DNA of 64,000 bases from Bacteroidota bacterium (lineage in GTDB: Bacteria; Bacteroidota; Bacteroidia; B-17B0; Aurantibacillaceae), in assembly GCA_030681615.1 (NCBI GenBank), contig JAUXSA010000098.1, forward strand, positions 62,001-126,000, given 5' to 3'. The notes beneath the pieces were generated by a model, which was not told the origin of the DNA, ran no database searches, and saw only the letters and a list, made by a program, of their open reading frames with translations. A program made the translations under genes and the position numbers. Positions 60,501-64,000 of the stretch are shown in pieces (position 1 is the stretch's first letter; each line of letters starts with the position of its first letter).

Positions 60501-63239
60501 AATACCGATTATGCTGCCATTAAAACATACACAACTACCGATATTTCTCCTACAATGAATCTTAGTAATTTATATACCAATACGGCACCTTTTTATCTTG
60601 ATGATTTAGGCGCGGGTGATGGAGCCAACTTATTTAACGGCAACATAGGCAGCATGGTAACGAGCTTTATTGATAAAGATCCATCCAATGCCATTACAAA
60701 TAATACACCATTCCCGCAGATTGCAGGTTTTAGATACGACCAACTACATCGCATTACAAAAATGAAAACCTTCCGTGTATTTGGTGCCAATACATGGACG
60801 GCGCCAACAAGCGGAAATTACGATGATAGTTACAAAATGAATTTTACTTACGATAATAACGGTAACATTTTAACCCTTTTGCGTAACGGACCAACCTCTA
60901 CATTAAATCCGGGCTCACCAACCGCTATGGATAATCTTAGTTATACCTATTTTAAAACCGTTGCCAACGGTGGTGTTACACTTAATTATAACTCAAATAA
61001 GCTGGCCTGTTTAAACGATGCTGTTACTGCATCCAATTATAATGTGGATGTGGATGATTACGTTTATTGTTCTGAACATAACGCCCGCTATTATTACGAT
61101 GAGATAGGGAATTTAATAACCGACAACGGCGAGTACATTGCCACAATTGACTGGACAGTTGACCGTAAATTGAAAAGAATAACACGCGACCCGGCAGCCA
61201 TGATCACTGCCAGCGTTACTCTACCGGATATAGAATACGAATACAACGCGCAAAGGCAGCGTGTGGCCAAAATTGTAAAACCACGTGCAGGAGCCACCAG
61301 GACACTAACACCGGTAAACGACTGGTTATTTACTTATTACAGTTACGATGCAAGCGGCAATGTGCTGGCCGTATACGATCGTAATTCTGTATTGGTTAGT
61401 GGCTCTACCTATCGTGATATACTTACTTTGAGCGAGCAGGATATTTACGGTAGCAACCGCCTGGCCTTGACGCGCCCGACTAATACACTCTCTACATGGT
61501 TGTATACTTATAGTCTTTCTTCAGTTGGCTGCGGTGGTATTGGAATTGGCAGTGGCTGTCGCACAGTGCTTACCCCGCCGGCAGACACATACAGTCCTCC
61601 GGCCAGCGGTTATATAACCGATAGGCACCTGGGCTTTAAAGAATTTGAGCTCACCAACCATTTAGGAAATATTAATGCAGTAGTAAGCGACAGGAAAGTG
61701 CAGGCAAATTTTAACAGTACAGCCTGCGCCACTTATTTTGATTTTAACAGCACAGTGCCCGGTGCCATGCTCGCGCAGAATATGACACTCGGTATAACGT
61801 CTGGCTCTTTGCAGTGCGATATATGGAACGGCTGGGGCATCTCGGGTTTAGACGCGAGGGTAGGTTACAATGTTCCTGCAGCCACCAGTTTTTTAATAGA
61901 GTACGATTTTAACCCTGGCACATTAACCCTGGGCGATGGTTTTTATATTATACCTTACGATCATGACGGCAGCTTTTACATGGGTCCTTATTATTGCGAT
62001 GGTTCATTTGTACCTCCTGCTGCACATTATACTTTTACATATACCCCTTCTGTAACCGGCGCAACTGTATCCACCTACCTGGCATTTAATACCAATAGCA
62101 GCAGCACGCATACTTTTAGTATAGATAATTTAAGCATGTGCCCGTTAAATGCCTTGCCAACGGTTGCCAGCTACAGCCCCGATATTTTAAGCGAGACCGA
62201 TTACTATGCCTTTGGCATGGACATGCCGGGCAGGGATTGGCATGTATCTAACTACCGCTACAGTATGAATGGGCAGGAAAAAGATGATGAGATCTTTAGT
62301 GGTGCAATGAGTGCTGAATTTTGGGAATATGATAGTAGGATTGGAAGACGGTGGAATTTAGATCCAGTTATTCATGAGTATGAAAGTCCTTATGCTTGTT
62401 TTCATAATAATCCAATTTTAGTAAGCGATATAAACGGAGATGATGGTGAGCCTGCAAATCCTAATGGTACAAAAGGCGGGCCAAAAGAAGGAGAAACCTG
62501 TTCTAACCCAGTGCACCCTGACGGAACTCAAGAAAGCCCTGAAAGATTTCATGATGGATCTTGGGGTGTAGAAGGCGGCACGTTAAATGAGATTGTTGTT
62601 TCACCTAGTAATCAAAATCAAAGCCCTCAAAGAAAAGAATTTGAAAAATGGGATCATTCCGATCCAAATCTAGATTTTAGTCTTGCAAATGCTGTAAATC
62701 ATGGTGGTACTGCAACTGCAGAAAATCTTGGACAAGTATTAGGCGCTTCTTTAATGAGGAAAGACATTTGCTATATTACTGGAGATTTATTGAATAAGGT
62801 TAAAAATGATGAAAGTTGGATAAAAGCAAATCAGGCTATTTATGATAGGATTAACAGCGATCCAAGATACGGATCTGAGAATTTTTCTTTAAATGGTCTT
62901 ACAAGTGCAGAGTTTGGCGGAAGTGACCAACTTTCTGCATCTACTGACCCTTTAACTTGGTCTCTTCGACATGCAAACGTAAAATATTGGGCAGAAATTA
63001 AGAAAGATGGGACGGTAATACTTGAATATCGCCTTGCAGATAGACTTGATTTGAGTCCTCATGGAGCTGTGGATGATGCTTATGACATGGTATCTTATGC
63101 CTTAGGGCTTATTTGGCATGATGGTCTCGGGGGGCATAAAAATATGGCGACTAGAGCTATTTGGTTTAATGTTTGTAATATGCTAAAAGGCAGAAATTCA
63201 AAACCTAAACAGGGTGAAATGAAGGCAGCAACCAACTAA
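54531..63239 (+). CDS. giant RHS/YD-repeat protein (2902 aa) with variable C-terminal candidate toxin domain
   Basis: Signal peptide; YD repeats (YYDEGGNLQRTVAPNG, YDAVGRLVASQNAK, YDKIGRIEQVG, YYDVDNRLHEVFTSKD); RHS core YRYSMNGQEKDDEIFSGAMSAEFWEYDSRIGRRWNLDPVIHEYESPYACFHNNPILVSDINGDD. Confidence 0.93.
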   Translation: MNIMKKLLFLIYFMALVSILQSQVETRNSRAYANILQIPGAFIQSEDDKYTGSSGWVSGFSNYENKAIIELGLDEDKHFKYATSFKICATFDIALTDVTTTVVTTYTNVQLDIDYDPLEATRYKDKSQIVFPDFYKVRVYNVRFRTCTVGTGCSTCLTPFASADVYLQAEIATNRIYDFGFSSVLAGGELTDSLTTTQQLKISWGYVSGATEYELEYTYVDNYAMPSVTTTPISSSVLTYDLEHDATRIITNFNHYYIPLTYERGYIIYRLRPIGTNTVLERIEGDWYGAPVSGTIAATSFTKALTTSFSSDLKNWEGVKTFAEHGKTGVGVSFNDALGFKRQSLARINTDAKTISQSTLYDFFGRPAINLLPAPVSGLNLDYRLNLNMIIPSGTTSVVFDKNVFDNYTANTNVCTTLSFTLDPANSVGAGNYYSPSNANKEGYQGYVPNAKGLPYTQVKYKPDALGRITRQTMPGGLHTIGSDKDIRYFYTQPMQVELDRLFGSEAGRSKYHFKNITIDPNGQTSANYKDRFGRTIATSLIGLNPLNVDILTNNVTTTLLTEYLHLAPTNDPDPVDRCKEVNTTFFVSSASTEGYVYHTTLGSFASTCNISTCYDCVYDVELTIKDDCQNDVLVYSQSIGKQPPYAAGACTASPTSTLILGTSISTPVSIVFPTAGVYTVYKKICVSSAPLDDYTADFISNGCNDKKCSLLDSILSETDFTGCGTPTDCATCMASVEAYTAATSSSVQPGPGDPPGVFNNPVYTPSMTPQQYSQALENCDMLCPPKGLCQKYTKLLLADFYPNSGQYAQTVSTNTLLWAYSIFNSANSLTTSPTFSTPISTYSNAGGTADLVQLTNSPTSTVAPTGLTASQYDYYYKKSWAKSFLDIHPEACKLYFYCNIIGSSTEYDDDMNYITHFDTACTAGFLRPINAIYSSYSGTPCASYTTNPDPVQSLITLPTFSTAIINFKNEITQNFNGSGLDIYQYTVLQSVPTASSATITTGDYVGDDACYADIDWIRFRNFYQVKKYALYQNLYTLYAANPSAFGYTLAPACGYAPAGFTSHFPNWMDSLNAVFSATPSIASSVTLALNTPTSVSTNSTVAASYTASMNTFSSNLISNTNSSLTSQCTTACESYTNNWFNILNTACPIFSGTTTLVQNNIIAGLVGVCMTGCDYTTNLLGASTSSPGAFYTIPTTTVTVNSFQGVLNHYLGLNACNAVVLSQPVAYPTQTVQNGNSMTSCKCDQLLQVEADFLAMQTASTLPAGISSAWQLFRKQNGYDLFDYNILTCLCNSATSNTWTSGHLWVSSELAALAQNTFEVNPRLECTSCLSCTNVVTAINSLTLPVGSYSNVIEAITQDSTNQIFAIASLNNTFGVHPFQDYLDLYADCNTFTTSSAYTFSNTITVQAIDLFKYLDQLVSTNLLSNGPRPVKMCTDSKFLLSSLYSGPLPSITAYTYNISTPTLSYITFSISSSPTVNIAVITLSVPGTYTGTWSNLSYLNNFVAYCPTPSAGVNYMFQVNAVTDNLSVITLTGNVVNMAYPICNLSSDVNPVPTLCPYEIVPKDPCVVNLINGALTQAALLAQQAMDGAILTFQNDYMDECYNSINETFTREYNGADEYNFTLYYYDEGGNLQRTVAPNGSDPGILTSVVAPLSPTATLYPAYSSSTAVDLNYVTDNKFHSFNIPLQGSSVDDGQTFYVYDAVGRLVASQNAKQFAASTASNNIYSYTIYDKIGRIEQVGVVTLTASLTGPVNYATFNSMMSLLTPSVKTQVTTMNYDTPVTTATVLAAFTNSLQSNLRNRVAYVTYEDVLDASVSTYDHATYYSYDDHGNVHELIQHIKDLDVFGQGFRKVIYDYELVSGNMVKATFQPEQTDQLIHKYYYDVDNRLHEVFTSKDDMNYDRDAKYFYYEHGPLARVERADKKVQGSDHFYTIHGWVKGINGDALNPIGDPGKDATSGTAYLSSYADIHQFIANDAAAYSLNYYNTTTNTDYAAIKTYTTTDISPTMNLSNLYTNTAPFYLDDLGAGDGANLFNGNIGSMVTSFIDKDPSNAITNNTPFPQIAGFRYDQLHRITKMKTFRVFGANTWTAPTSGNYDDSYKMNFTYDNNGNILTLLRNGPTSTLNPGSPTAMDNLSYTYFKTVANGGVTLNYNSNKLACLNDAVTASNYNVDVDDYVYCSEHNARYYYDEIGNLITDNGEYIATIDWTVDRKLKRITRDPAAMITASVTLPDIEYEYNAQRQRVAKIVKPRAGATRTLTPVNDWLFTYYSYDASGNVLAVYDRNSVLVSGSTYRDILTLSEQDIYGSNRLALTRPTNTLSTWLYTYSLSSVGCGGIGIGSGCRTVLTPPADTYSPPASGYITDRHLGFKEFELTNHLGNINAVVSDRKVQANFNSTACATYFDFNSTVPGAMLAQNMTLGITSGSLQCDIWNGWGISGLDARVGYNVPAATSFLIEYDFNPGTLTLGDGFYIIPYDHDGSFYMGPYYCDGSFVPPAAHYTFTYTPSVTGATVSTYLAFNTNSSSTHTFSIDNLSMCPLNALPTVASYSPDILSETDYYAFGMDMPGRDWHVSNYRYSMNGQEKDDEIFSGAMSAEFWEYDSRIGRRWNLDPVIHEYESPYACFHNNPILVSDINGDDGEPANPNGTKGGPKEGETCSNPVHPDGTQESPERFHDGSWGVEGGTLNEIVVSPSNQNQSPQRKEFEKWDHSDPNLDFSLANAVNHGGTATAENLGQVLGASLMRKDICYITGDLLNKVKNDESWIKANQAIYDRINSDPRYGSENFSLNGLTSAEFGGSDQLSASTDPLTWSLRHANVKYWAEIKKDGTVILEYRLADRLDLSPHGAVDDAYDMVSYALGLIWHDGLGGHKNMATRAIWFNVCNMLKGRNSKPKQGEMKAATN

Positions 63240-63270
63240 TATTAGTAAATAGATTATATTTGTTGTAAAA

Positions 63271-63762
63271 ATGCATCGATTCAAGATAATTTCTGTTGTA
63301 TTACTATTATTACTTTTTATAATACTTACCAATTGTAGAAATAAGAATTTTTATTCTTATAATATGAAAAGTGATTATTATAGACTACCAATATATAATC
63401 CAATAGAAATTTTATCTTATGATGGTGGGTCGCATTGGTTTATCAAGTTACCTTATAAAACAATATTAGGTTATAGTGAATTTAATTACATTAAAGAATT
63501 AGTATTAACTGACTCAGTGCTAGTTCTAAAATCCAATGATTTAGGATTTACTTACGAAGGTAAAAATTATTGTCCATCATGGTTAATAATTAATTTTAAA
63601 AATAAAACCGAAAAAATTCTTTTAAGCCAACAAGAATTTGAAAAAGAAATGCAAAATTTAAAACTAAACAGTTTCAAATTAAAAAATATTGATACACTTT
63701 TTAAGGAATTTGATTCAAAAAAAGACGAAAAAGGTGAATGGCATTTAGATAAAATAAATTAG
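63271..63762 (+). CDS. lipoprotein; candidate immunity protein to the RHS C-terminal domain
   Basis: Lipobox FIILTNCRN; 163 aa; starts 32 nt after the RHS stop codon. Confidence 0.5.
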   Translation: MHRFKIISVVLLLLLFIILTNCRNKNFYSYNMKSDYYRLPIYNPIEILSYDGGSHWFIKLPYKTILGYSEFNYIKELVLTDSVLVLKSNDLGFTYEGKNYCPSWLIINFKNKTEKILLSQQEFEKEMQNLKLNSFKLKNIDTLFKEFDSKKDEKGEWHLDKIN

Positions 63763-63962
63763 TATTCTATTAAAATATTCAGAGACTGATTGTTTTATAA
63801 TTTCTGGAAAACCAATATCGCTATAAGCAACAATTTTTTGGTTTAATGGATCAAAAAATTAAAAACAACACCTTTACCTAACGGACTCATTCGAGTGTAA
63901 AACTCCTATAGCTTGAACCAGTTAGTATAATCCGTAATTTATAAGTTTATATGCCAACATAC

Positions 63963-63995
63963 CGTACAAATACTATACTGTATAGTATTTGTACG
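63963..63995. repeat. 33-bp perfect palindrome
   Basis: CGTACAAATACTATAC-T-GTATAGTATTTGTACG. Confidence 0.9.
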
Positions 63996-64000
63996 ATAAA

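Noticed and set aside
63880-63905. GGACTCATTCGAGTGT as a possible second ssrA att copy
   Set aside because: Similarity to the tmRNA T-arm (GGACGAGAGTTCGAATCTCTCC) is too weak; no real direct repeat found in the window
1-64000. CRISPR arrays, rRNA operons, canonical tRNAs
   Set aside because: Looked for while reading; no regularly spaced direct repeats, rRNA signatures or tRNA cloverleafs other than the tmRNA were recognised

Overview
The window is AT-rich DNA from a Bacteroidota-like genome (inferred from protein families, RHS core style and tmRNA tag type). It falls into four blocks. (1) About 1-19.6 kb, + strand: a tightly overlapping surface-polysaccharide operon with an asparagine synthase, several glycosyltransferases, a heptose-type kinase/isomerase/epimerase/nucleotidyltransferase cassette, an MBOAT+SGNH pair, a WbpG-like amidotransferase, a GT-deacetylase fusion, tandem methyltransferases, a FemAB-like protein and a UDP-GlcNAc 2-epimerase. 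(2) About 19.6-34.5 kb: mostly housekeeping or stress genes (TerC, PadR-PspC, serine hydrolase, QueG, class III PHA synthase phaE/phaC, LYS1/alanine-dehydrogenase-like, S41 peptidase, histidine kinase). (3) 34.66-37.7 kb: ssrA (tmRNA) with a large serine recombinase whose last codons are antisense to the tmRNA 3' end, plus two small unlisted ORFs and a MerR-like regulator. This looks like one end of an ssrA-integrated element. (4) 38.2-63.8 kb: a minus-strand T2SS/type-IV-pilus-like cluster (GspE/PilB ATPase, secretin, PilM/N-like, PilO-like, FN3 lipoprotein, PilP/GspC-like). It is divergent from a plus-strand operon with small exported proteins, a Skp-like chaperone, two giant Sec-exported RHS-type proteins (2167 and 2902 aa), a candidate C-terminal toxin domain and a candidate lipoprotein immunity protein. 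The best candidate for an undescribed system is block 4: a periplasm-transiting RHS toxin locus paired with a minimal type II secretion-like machine. Families were assigned by eye from motifs; no database search was run.
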